Program-made: the position numbers and the translations under genes
Notes under the pieces: generated by a model
The model's input: the letters and a program-made list of their open reading frames with translations, nothing else
The model's database searches: none
What the model was told of the DNA's origin: nothing
In this document: positions 8,247 to 16,103 of the stretch, piece after piece
Layout of the letters: each line of letters begins with the position of its first letter
Numbering within the stretch: the stretch's first letter is position 1
From: Streptomyces sp. FIT100
Lineage (GTDB): Bacteria > Actinomycetota > Actinomycetes > Streptomycetales > Streptomycetaceae
Assembly (NCBI RefSeq): GCF_024584805.1
Contig: NZ_CP075715.1
Coordinates: 4,952,526-5,016,525 of the forward strand
Direction: 5' to 3'
DNA length: 64,000 nt

Positions 8247-8263
8247 ATTCGCACCGTGCGAAT
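8247..8263. promoter_or_regulatory. 17-bp palindrome upstream of pstC
   Basis: ATTCGCAC-C-GTGCGAAT is a perfect inverted repeat ending 23 bases before the pstC start codon, between it and the ribosome site region. The size suits a dimeric repressor operator. I do not recognise the binding protein. Confidence 0.55.
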
Positions 8264-8286
8264 GCGTTGTAGGGGAGGGGACTTCA

Positions 8287-9285
8287 GTGGCAACCGCGAC
8301 TGGCGTCGAGGACGCGCCACGCCAACTGCATGCCGACTCGGGCCTGCCTGACCGGCTGTTCAGGGGCACACTGCGGGGTGGCGGGGCCGCCGTTCTGGTG
8401 GTCATGCTCCTGGTGGGCGGCTTTCTGACGTACCAGGCACTGCAGGCGCTGAAGGTGGCGAAGTTCGACTTCCTCACCACCGAGGCGTGGGAGCCCAGCT
8501 CAGGAAACTTCGGCATCGCCGCTGTACTGACGGGCACGGTGCTGATCGCGACGGTGGCCGTCGTCATCGCCGTACCGCTCGCCACCGGTACCGCCCTGTA
8601 TATCTCCGAGTACGCGCCCGCCCGCTTCAAGCGGACGCTCATCAGCGTGGTCGACCTGATGGCTGCCGTGCCGTCCGTGGTCTACGGCCTGTGGGGCATG
8701 TTCTTCCTGGAGGCATACGCCGTCGACGTGGCCCGCTGGCTGTCGACGTACCTCGGCTGGTTCCCGCCGTTCAAGGTGGTCGGCGCCGATCCCCGCGATC
8801 CGCTGGCCGCCGGATCCATCTACACCTCGTCCACCTTCATCGCCGGCATCGTGGTCGCGATGATGGTCGCGCCGATCATCTGCTCCATCATGCGCGAGGT
8901 CTTCTCCCAGGCCCCGGTCGGCGAGCGCGAGGGCGCCCTGGCCCTCGGCGCCACCCGCTGGGGCATGATCCAGTCCGTCGTCCTCCCCTTCGGCAAGGGC
9001 GGCATGATCGGCGGCACGATGCTGGGCCTTGGCCGGGCGCTCGGCGAGACGATCGCCGTCTTCCTCGTGATCTCGCCGAGCTTCGTCATCCAGCCGCACA
9101 TCCTGCAGGCCGGGACCAACTCGGTCTCGGCGCTGATCGCCCTGCGCTACGGCGAGGCCAACCCCTTCGACATGTCGGCGCTGATGGCCGCGGGCCTCGC
9201 GCTCTTCCTGATGACGCTCGTCGTCAACTTCATCGCTTCGACGATCGTGGCCCGGAGCCGCTCCGGTGAAGCTTCCGATGCCTGA
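8287..9285 (+). CDS. pstC: Phosphate ABC transporter permease PstC
   Basis: PstC is one of the two membrane permeases of the high-affinity phosphate importer. This 332-residue protein has about six membrane segments and the binding-protein-dependent transport motif near the C-terminus, including EREGALALGATRWGMIQSVVLP (the coupling helix that contacts PstB) and GLGRALGETIAV. GTG 8287 is supported by GGGGAGGGGAC just before it. It is the first gene of a run continuing through pstA and two binding-protein-like genes with overlapping ends. Family assignment is firm; phosphate as substrate follows from the family. Confidence 0.93.
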   Translation: MATATGVEDAPRQLHADSGLPDRLFRGTLRGGGAAVLVVMLLVGGFLTYQALQALKVAKFDFLTTEAWEPSSGNFGIAAVLTGTVLIATVAVVIAVPLATGTALYISEYAPARFKRTLISVVDLMAAVPSVVYGLWGMFFLEAYAVDVARWLSTYLGWFPPFKVVGADPRDPLAAGSIYTSSTFIAGIVVAMMVAPIICSIMREVFSQAPVGEREGALALGATRWGMIQSVVLPFGKGGMIGGTMLGLGRALGETIAVFLVISPSFVIQPHILQAGTNSVSALIALRYGEANPFDMSALMAAGLALFLMTLVVNFIASTIVARSRSGEASDA

Positions 9286-9322
9286 TCCCACCATCCAGAC
9301 AGTGAAAGGGGGCGGCAACCGC

Positions 9323-10600
9323 ATGGGTACGCTCGCCACCGAGTCGATCCCCGGCACGGAACCGGCCGCGGAGTCGAAGGCGGCAACCACCGCCGCCGCC
9401 ACCAGCTTGCCCGCCGCCGTCAAGAGCATGCGCCCGGAGACGCGCCGCAGCACCTCGGGCCTCCGCGCGACCGACGTGTACGCCGCCGTCGGCGCGGCGG
9501 CGGCCTCGCTCAGCATCACCGGCCTGCTGTACACACGACTCACCGGATTCACCGGATTCGTGGGTTTCGTCGTCATCGCGTACGTGCTCTTCATCGGCCT
9601 GTACGCGCTGTTGATCTCGTTCGACGAGTCCGGGCCCGCCGTGCGGGACCGCATCGTGTCCGCGTTCGTCCACAGCATGGGCGTGCTCCTGCTGATAGCC
9701 CTGGTCTCTGTCGTGCTCTACACGCTGTGGGAGGCCCGGAGGGCACTGCCGCACATGAACTTCTTCATCGAGGACATGACCAATGCCGGGCCACTGGAGC
9801 CGCTCTCGGTGGGCGGCATCCGGCACGCCGTCATCGGTACCCTGATCCAGATCGCCCTGGCCCTGGCCGTCACCGTGCCGGCGGGCCTGCTGTGCGCGGT
9901 CTTCCTCAACGAGGTCCCGGGACGCTACGCGCGCTTCGTGCGCACCATCGTCGAGGCGATGACCGCGCTGCCGTCCGTCGTGGCCGGCCTGTTCATCTAC
10001 GCCCTCGCCATCGTGGCTCTCGGCGTGGACAAGTCCGGACTCGCCGCGTCGCTGGCCATCACCGTGATGATGCTGCCGATCGTCATCCGGGCCTCCGACG
10101 TGGTCATCCGGCTGGTGCCCGGGACTCTGCGCGAGGCCTCCTACGCACTGGGCGCGCCGCGTTGGCGGACGGCCTGGCACGTGGTCCTGCCGACCGCCCG
10201 GTCCGGTCTGACCACCTCAGTGATCCTCGGCACCGCGCGCGGCATCGGCGAGACGTCCCCCGTGCTCCTCACCGCGGGCGTCACCACCGTGACGAACCTC
10301 AACCCGCTGTCCGGGCCGATGATCTCCCTGCCACTGGCCACCTTCCAGTTCGTGAAGTCCCCCGAGCAGACCTTCATCGACCGCGGGTTCGGCACGGCCG
10401 CCACCCTGCTCCTGCTCGTGCTGGTCCTCTTCGTCATCGCCCGTGTCATCGGTGGACGCGGGCCAGGCCAGCTCACACGACGTCAGCTGCACCGCAAAGT
10501 CCTCGGATCGCGCAAGGACCTGCGCCGGATCGAGGGCCGACGCTCCACCGAACAGCTCTCCACCGCACTCGCCCAGGAACCCACGAGGAGTGAGCAGTGA
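9323..10600 (+). CDS. pstA: Phosphate ABC transporter permease PstA
   Basis: Second permease of the Pst system. An N-terminal extension rich in Ala/Thr of about 40-50 residues precedes the first membrane helix (about six segments in all). The coupling motif is LREASYALGAPRWRTAWHVV and is followed by TARGIGETSPVLL. A charged cytoplasmic tail (RRQLHRKVLGSRKDLRRIEG) is longer than in typical PstA. ATG 9323 has AAAGGGGG ten bases before it; ATG 9278, overlapping the pstC stop by 8 bases, is a reasonable alternative. The stop overlaps the next GTG by 4 bases, so the following binding protein is translationally coupled. Confidence 0.92.
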   Translation: MGTLATESIPGTEPAAESKAATTAAATSLPAAVKSMRPETRRSTSGLRATDVYAAVGAAAASLSITGLLYTRLTGFTGFVGFVVIAYVLFIGLYALLISFDESGPAVRDRIVSAFVHSMGVLLLIALVSVVLYTLWEARRALPHMNFFIEDMTNAGPLEPLSVGGIRHAVIGTLIQIALALAVTVPAGLLCAVFLNEVPGRYARFVRTIVEAMTALPSVVAGLFIYALAIVALGVDKSGLAASLAITVMMLPIVIRASDVVIRLVPGTLREASYALGAPRWRTAWHVVLPTARSGLTTSVILGTARGIGETSPVLLTAGVTTVTNLNPLSGPMISLPLATFQFVKSPEQTFIDRGFGTAATLLLLVLVLFVIARVIGGRGPGQLTRRQLHRKVLGSRKDLRRIEGRRSTEQLSTALAQEPTRSEQ

Positions 10601-12357
10601 CATCCGCAAACGTCCCCACGAGCAGCGGCCCGCCGGGGTGGCGGCAGGCAGGGATCCTGCCGCGCTGGATGCGCGTGCCCGCCCTGGTCACCGGCATCGT
10701 CCTGGTGCTGTGCTCGATGCTGGCCGTCGACCCGCCGCGCGCGTACGCCGCGACGTACACCTCGATCAACGGCGTCGGGTCCACCTGGAGCGCCAACGCC
10801 ATCCAGCAGTGGATCCGCAACGTCTCGCACCAGATGACCGTCACCTACGACGACTCCGGCTCGTCCCGAGGGCGTCAGGAGTTCACCAGCGGCACGGCGG
10901 ACTTCGGTGTGTCCGAGATCCCCTACGGCCTCGTCGAGAACGGCGTGGTCGAGCCGCGCCCGACGCGAGGCTTCGCCTACATGCCCATCGTGGCGGGCGG
11001 TACCTCGTTCATGTACAACCTCAAGGTCGGCGGCAAGCGGGTCACCAACCTGCGGCTGTCCGGTGAGGTCGTCACCAAGATCTTCACAGGGAAGATCACC
11101 CGCTGGAACGACGCAGCCATCAAGGCGGACAACCCCAGCCTGAACCTCCCGCCGGTGAAGATCACTCCCGTCTACCGGTCCGACGGCTCCGGTACCACCG
11201 CGCAGTTCACCCTGTGGATGTCCAAGCAGTACCCCAGTCTGTGGAACGACTACTGCAAGCGGGCTGGGCGGAAGTCGAACCCCTGTGGTCTGACCTCGTA
11301 CTACCCCAATGTCAATGGCTCCGGCTTCTACGGCAAGAGCGGCTCGCTGGGTGTGTCCGGGTTCGTGAAGCAGGACCACAACCACGGATCGATCACCTAC
11401 GTCGAGTACTCCTACGCGCTCAACGAGGGCTTCCCCGTCGTCAAGATGCTCAACAAGAGCAACTACTACGTGGCCCCGACCGCCCAGGCCGTCGCCGTCG
11501 GCCTGCTGAAGGCTCGGATCAACACGGACAAGAAGTCGAAGGACTATCTGACCCAGATCCTCGACGGCGTCTACAACAGCAACGACAAGCGTGCCTATCC
11601 GCTGTCCAGCTACAGCTACATGATCCTCCCGACGACGACCGAGGGCAGTTTCACCACTGGCAAGGGCCGCTCGCTGAGCGCCTTCTCGTACTACTTCCTG
11701 TGCGAGGGGCAACAGCAGATGGCGGAGCTGGGGTACTCGCCACTGCCGATCAACCTGGCCAGGGCGGGGCTTGAGCAGGTCGCGAGGATTCCGGGCTCGG
11801 AGAAGCGCAGTGTCAATCTCAAGGGCTGCAACAACCCCACCTTCGCCCCGGACGGTGTGACCAACACCCTGGCCAAGAACGCGCCGAACCCGCCGGAATG
11901 TGACAAGAAGGGCGGCCCGACGCAGTGCACCAAGGACGGCAAGCCGGCGCCCAGGAACGGCGGTTCGGCCTCCGGTGGTTCGGGCGGCGCGTCCTCCTCG
12001 GGCGGCGCGAACGGTTCGGGCGGCGCGTCCTCCTCGGGTGGCGCGAACGGTTCGGGCGGCGCAACCGGTGGTGCTGACGGAGGGGCCACGGAAGGTGCGA
12101 CCGGCGGGGCCGACGGAGGCACCGAGGGAGCGGTCATCGACCCGGACACCGGGGAGATCCTCGACTCCGGCACCGATGCCGGCGGCGGCGAGCAGGTCTA
12201 CGGCACCAACGTCGCGATCGGCGCCGAGTCCACCTTCGGTCTGCGCATGGCGCTGATGCTCCTGTCCGGCGCGATGCTCATCGGCGTCGTCGTGGCCCCG
12301 CCCATCGCTTCGCGGTACCTGAACAGCCGAGGGAGGCGTCGTGCGCGCACATCGTAG
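10597..12357 (+). CDS. PstS-type phosphate-binding protein with C-terminal membrane anchor
   Basis: 586 residues. A Sec signal peptide (ending near RAYA/ATY) precedes a periplasmic-binding-protein domain with the PstS ligand motifs: GVGSTWS, YDDSGSSRGRQEF, DFGVSEIPY and YRSDGSGTTAQF. After the domain comes a linker of about 90 residues of Gly/Ser/Ala repeats (a GGASSSGGANGS unit occurs twice), then a membrane helix (RMALMLLSGAMLIGVVVAPPI) and an Arg-rich tail. Normal PstS proteins are lipoproteins; this one lacks a lipobox and is tethered at its C-terminus instead. GTG 10597 overlaps pstA by 4 bases. Confidence 0.88.
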   Translation: MTSANVPTSSGPPGWRQAGILPRWMRVPALVTGIVLVLCSMLAVDPPRAYAATYTSINGVGSTWSANAIQQWIRNVSHQMTVTYDDSGSSRGRQEFTSGTADFGVSEIPYGLVENGVVEPRPTRGFAYMPIVAGGTSFMYNLKVGGKRVTNLRLSGEVVTKIFTGKITRWNDAAIKADNPSLNLPPVKITPVYRSDGSGTTAQFTLWMSKQYPSLWNDYCKRAGRKSNPCGLTSYYPNVNGSGFYGKSGSLGVSGFVKQDHNHGSITYVEYSYALNEGFPVVKMLNKSNYYVAPTAQAVAVGLLKARINTDKKSKDYLTQILDGVYNSNDKRAYPLSSYSYMILPTTTEGSFTTGKGRSLSAFSYYFLCEGQQQMAELGYSPLPINLARAGLEQVARIPGSEKRSVNLKGCNNPTFAPDGVTNTLAKNAPNPPECDKKGGPTQCTKDGKPAPRNGGSASGGSGGASSSGGANGSGGASSSGGANGSGGATGGADGGATEGATGGADGGTEGAVIDPDTGEILDSGTDAGGGEQVYGTNVAIGAESTFGLRMALMLLSGAMLIGVVVAPPIASRYLNSRGRRRARTS

Positions 12358-14803
12358 GGTCCGCCTGATATCGGGGCTCACGGCCCTGCTCGCCGCCGTC
12401 GGCCTGGTGGTGCTGCCGCCCACCGGAGGCGCGGGTCAGGCGCGGGCGGCCGAGCTGGAGGATTCGGCGATCACCGTCAACGGCAAGGAGGGGGCGTACG
12501 AGGACTTCTCCGGGCTTCGGGTGACGGTTCATCAGACGAAGGGGCTTCGGAGTCAGGGTGTCAAGGTTTCCTGGGAGGGGGGGAAGGAGACGGCAATCGG
12601 GTTCCCCGCCAACTACCTGCAAATCATGCAGTGCTGGGGGGATGACCCGGAAGGGCCGGAGCGCGAGCAGTGCCAGTTCGGATCTGCGGAGAAGTCGAAC
12701 GACGCCCAGTACACGGGCGATCGGATCGTCGGAATGGAAAGCGCTGCAAGTTCGGCTTTCGACCCGAATGAGACCGAGTATCCACACTCGGGAACTGTCG
12801 GAGGGTTCGGCTGGGTGCCCTTCCGTCCGGCCACTGGTGAGCCACCGACAACGGCCCCCAACGACGCCACGTACTTCAGCAAGTACACGACCAACGAGCA
12901 GCCGTGGCTGAACACCGGTCCCGACGGGACTGGCGAGACCGTCTTCGAGATGCAGACAGCCCTCCAGGCCGCCCACTTGGGCTGCGGGGCCGTGGAGGCG
13001 GGCAAGGTGGGGCGGTGCTGGCTCGTCATCGTGCCCCGCGGCGAGTACGAGGCGAGCGGTGCGCACCTGCCCGACTCCCGACTGAAGAGCTCGGCGCTGT
13101 CCACGTCCAACTGGGCCAACCGCATGGTGGTCCCTTTGGAGTTCGAGCCCATCGGAACCGCCTGCCCACTGGAGCTTCGTTCGCGCCCCACCTACGGTTC
13201 GGAAATGGCCCAGGAGGCCACCGGCTCCTGGCAGGCCGCGCTGTGTGACGCCGAGAACCTCAGCTACAACCACGTCGTCATGAGTGACAGCCAGGCTCGC
13301 GTCAAGGCGGCTACCGGCCTCTCCCTCACCCAATTGCCGGTGACCACCGGGGAGGATGAAGCGCCTGTCGTCCACGCGCCCCTGACTGTCTCCGGTCTTG
13401 TCGTCGGCTACAGCATCGAATACCCGGGGTCGACGAAGCAGGTCCCGCGGCTGCGGCTCACGGCCAGGCTCGTTGCCAAGCTGCTGACCTACTCGTACCA
13501 CGAGGACCTGCCCGGACCCAACGGAGTGCCGCGAGAGGGGCTGTCGGAGGGAAATCCTCGCCGTCTGCGTCTGGACCCTGAATTTCTGGACCTTAATCCG
13601 GAAATGCGGCAGTGGTCGGAAGTCAATTTGGACGTCGGGATAATGCTGCCCGCGGGGAACTCGGATTATGGGCAAATGTTGTGGAGCTGGTTGCGCAGCG
13701 ACAAGCAAGCCCGGGAATTCCTGGCCGGTGAGGCGGATCCGTGGGGTATGACGGTGAATCCCTACTATCTGGACCTGCATCTGGACAATGACGAGGAGCG
13801 AACCGACTTCCCCAAGGCCGATCAGTACGAGTACCAGCCGCCACGGGGGTGCACGGGACTGAAGATCAGCTTGCTCGATCACCGGCCGTACACGGGAAGT
13901 CTGCACAATGCCGCGCTGCGAACGCGCAGGGGCTACAACGGGATGCTGGAAGGAGAAGACTGCACCGCCACGCCGCCCAAGCTCATCGGCAATCCGCAGC
14001 GCTCCGGTCAGCGCTTCCAGCTCTCCCTCGTCGACTCTGCGACAGCGGCCCTCTACGGGCTCGGCACCGCGGAGTTGCGCAACGCCAACGGCGAGTGGGT
14101 CGCTCCCAGCACCGAGTCGTTCACCAAGGCCGTCGCCGGTATGAAGAAGGGCCCCGAAGGGGTCCTCGATCAGGACCCGGGCCTTGAGACCAAGGGCGCA
14201 TACCCGCTCACCGCGGTGACCTACGGTGCCGCTTCGACCGGCATGGGTGCCGAACTGCGCACCGAGTACGCGGACCTGATCCGCTACGCGGCAGGCCCGG
14301 GGCAGAGTCCGGGCATCGAGCCCGGCCAGCTGCCACCGGGCTATGCCCCGCTCTCCAAGGACCTGCGGGAGCAGGCCGTCAAAGCAGCCGACGAGCTGGC
14401 CCGGAAACGGCCGCAGGACAGCGGAGGCTCCACCGCCTCCGGGGGAGCCGGCGGCAGCTCCGGGAACGGCGGCGGGACTTCCGGCAGCGACGCAGGCACC
14501 TCGGCGGGAGCGGGCGCAGGCGGACCCGAAGGCGGCTCCACCGGCGGGAACGGGACGGACAGCGCAAGCCCTTCTCCCGCGGCCGGCGGCCCGTCCCCAG
14601 GCCCATCGGATCCGGAGAACATCGCGCAGACCGGACCGGCGACTCCGGAGAAGATCCTCGGCATCATCCGCTGGGTGCTGCTGGCAACCCTGATCGCCGG
14701 AGTTGCCGGCGCTGTTGCGGGACCGATTCTCATGCGCGTAGGGGTAATGCGCGCCGCGGGGGCCCCTGGGTCTCACTTGGAAGGAAACTCCCCGATGTCT
14801 TAG
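12341..14803 (+). CDS. Large PstS-like surface protein with C-terminal anchor
   Basis: 820 residues, starting at GTG inside the end of the preceding gene (17-base overlap). Signal peptide to about QARAAE; several cysteines (MQCWGDD, EQCQFG, LGCGAVEAGKVGRCW) point to disulfides. The middle resembles an extended binding-protein fold (SYNHVVMSDSQARVKAATG; LRLTARLVAKLLTYSYHED, the counterpart of the PstS region before the second ligand loop). A Gly/Ser/Pro linker leads to ENIAQTGP, a membrane helix and a basic end. IAQTG resembles an LAXTG signal, but Ile replaces Leu. Codon GC at third positions drops between about 12.5 and 13.9 kb. Ligand unknown. Confidence 0.75.
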   Translation: MRAHRRVRLISGLTALLAAVGLVVLPPTGGAGQARAAELEDSAITVNGKEGAYEDFSGLRVTVHQTKGLRSQGVKVSWEGGKETAIGFPANYLQIMQCWGDDPEGPEREQCQFGSAEKSNDAQYTGDRIVGMESAASSAFDPNETEYPHSGTVGGFGWVPFRPATGEPPTTAPNDATYFSKYTTNEQPWLNTGPDGTGETVFEMQTALQAAHLGCGAVEAGKVGRCWLVIVPRGEYEASGAHLPDSRLKSSALSTSNWANRMVVPLEFEPIGTACPLELRSRPTYGSEMAQEATGSWQAALCDAENLSYNHVVMSDSQARVKAATGLSLTQLPVTTGEDEAPVVHAPLTVSGLVVGYSIEYPGSTKQVPRLRLTARLVAKLLTYSYHEDLPGPNGVPREGLSEGNPRRLRLDPEFLDLNPEMRQWSEVNLDVGIMLPAGNSDYGQMLWSWLRSDKQAREFLAGEADPWGMTVNPYYLDLHLDNDEERTDFPKADQYEYQPPRGCTGLKISLLDHRPYTGSLHNAALRTRRGYNGMLEGEDCTATPPKLIGNPQRSGQRFQLSLVDSATAALYGLGTAELRNANGEWVAPSTESFTKAVAGMKKGPEGVLDQDPGLETKGAYPLTAVTYGAASTGMGAELRTEYADLIRYAAGPGQSPGIEPGQLPPGYAPLSKDLREQAVKAADELARKRPQDSGGSTASGGAGGSSGNGGGTSGSDAGTSAGAGAGGPEGGSTGGNGTDSASPSPAAGGPSPGPSDPENIAQTGPATPEKILGIIRWVLLATLIAGVAGAVAGPILMRVGVMRAAGAPGSHLEGNSPMS

Positions 14804-14904
14804 AGGGGTGTTCGTTAACCAAACGACGCCGGGAATTTTGTTGCGGTCACGAAAGCTCCTCGGAATAGTCATGACTGCCCGGCCGACGGGTTTGGGTGCA
14901 GAAA

Positions 14905-14919
14905 AGAATCCAGGATTCT
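14905..14919. promoter_or_regulatory. 15-bp palindrome before the free PstS-like gene
   Basis: AGAATCC-A-GGATTCT is a perfect inverted repeat 45 bases before the ATG at 14964, in an A/T-richer leader. Together with the strong ribosome site downstream it suggests a separate, regulated promoter for this gene. Confidence 0.45.
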
Positions 14920-14963
14920 GTGCAGTGTCTCGTTTCTAGTTCCATCCGAATCACGGAGGAAAA

Positions 14964-15950
14964 ATGAACGCGAAGTCCGTCAAGCGCGTGGGTGTCGTCC
15001 TCGGCGCCGCAGCTCTGGGTGTCGGCGTCCTCGGCGCCCCCGCGCAGGCCGACCCGACCGGTTTCCGTCCGGTCGTCGCGGTCGGTTCGGACACCACCCA
15101 GGAGGTCATGAACGGCATCAGCGCCGCTGGCAGCCTGATCGGTTCCTACGACGCGACCGGCTCGGCGACGATCGACACCCGCTCGGCCGCCGGCGTCTGT
15201 GACAGCGTGGCGCGCCCGAACGGCTCCTCGGCCGGTATCAGCGCGCTGGTCGCCGACATCGCCGCCGGCACCAACTGCATCGACGCCGCCCGTTCTTCCC
15301 GCGGCCCGAAGGACACGTCCACCAACGACCTGAGCTGGGTCAAGCTCGCCAAGGACGCGGTGACCGTGGCCGTCCGCACGGACAGCGGTCTGATCAACCA
15401 CAGCTTCACCAAGGCCCAGCTGCAGTCGATCTACCAGTGCAGCACCACCGTGATCAACGTTCCCGGTGTCGGCAACATCACGCTCAACCCGCTGCTCCCG
15501 CAGGCCGGTTCCGGTACGCGCACCTACTGGGCCACCGAGATGGGCATCAACGACGTGACGCCGCCCTCCTGCGTCAAGGACACCAACGGTGGCCAGCCGG
15601 TCCAGGAGCACGACGGCCGCGCGCTGCTCAACCAGGGCGACCTGATGCCGTTCTCCATCGCTCAGTACATCGCCCAGGTCAATGGTGTCGCCCCGGACCG
15701 TCTCGGTGACGCGGACGTCCGTCCCATCGGCGGTGTGGCTCCCTACACCGCGGAGTTCAAGCTGAACACGGCGTTCCCGATCGTCCGTGACGTCTACAAC
15801 GTCGTCAAGACCACGCGTCTGGGCGAGACGAACATCGCGGCGGCCTTCGTCGGCACCGGCTCCGAGGCCTGCGACTCGGCGGTCATCGAGACCTACGGTT
15901 TCGGTCCGCTCGCGGACTGCGGCTCGGTCGCCTTCACCGGCAAGAACTGA
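14964..15950 (+). CDS. Secreted PstS-like binding protein (no anchor)
   Basis: 328 residues with a Sec signal peptide (cleavage after AQA/DPT) and no lipobox, linker or membrane helix, so it should be released. Ligand-type motifs of the PstS fold are visible: VGSDTTQE, RPNGSSAGI and LPQAGSGTRTYW. A GGAGG ribosome site five bases before ATG and strong codon bias suggest high expression. It has its own promoter region and is followed by a hairpin that may trim or attenuate the transcript. A decayed second copy lies at 20564-21292. It could act as a scavenger or carrier for the tethered proteins encoded upstream; that is inference. Confidence 0.8.
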   Translation: MNAKSVKRVGVVLGAAALGVGVLGAPAQADPTGFRPVVAVGSDTTQEVMNGISAAGSLIGSYDATGSATIDTRSAAGVCDSVARPNGSSAGISALVADIAAGTNCIDAARSSRGPKDTSTNDLSWVKLAKDAVTVAVRTDSGLINHSFTKAQLQSIYQCSTTVINVPGVGNITLNPLLPQAGSGTRTYWATEMGINDVTPPSCVKDTNGGQPVQEHDGRALLNQGDLMPFSIAQYIAQVNGVAPDRLGDADVRPIGGVAPYTAEFKLNTAFPIVRDVYNVVKTTRLGETNIAAAFVGTGSEACDSAVIETYGFGPLADCGSVAFTGKN

Positions 15951-15980
15951 CGTTGCACCAGCACCGCAACTGAACGTCCG

Positions 15981-16005
15981 GCCGGGCACCCTCCAGGTGC
16001 CCGGC
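15981..16005 (+). terminator. Hairpin after the secreted PstS-like gene
   Basis: GCCGGGCACC and GGTGCCCGGC form a perfect 10-bp stem around CTCCA, starting 30 bases after the stop. It may end or attenuate transcription into the LASTG protein gene. Confidence 0.75.
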
Positions 16006-16103
16006 TCCGGGCGTGTCCGCCACCGGCCTTCAGCGGCCGCAGATTCCGCGGTTCTCCAGGGAAGGCGCGGAATCCCACCACGATCCCCTGGGGGGCAGTT
16101 GAA

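Larger units (their letters stand above)
7519..8286. other. 768-bp intergenic region before the pst island
   Basis: No credible gene is seen here; the open frames lack ribosome sites and Streptomyces codon pattern. It divides a minus-strand secreted protein from pstC. It holds candidate PhoP-type 11-bp repeats around 7949-7991, an isolated GTTCAC at 8188, and a perfect 17-bp palindrome at 8247-8263 just before pstC. Confidence 0.6.
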
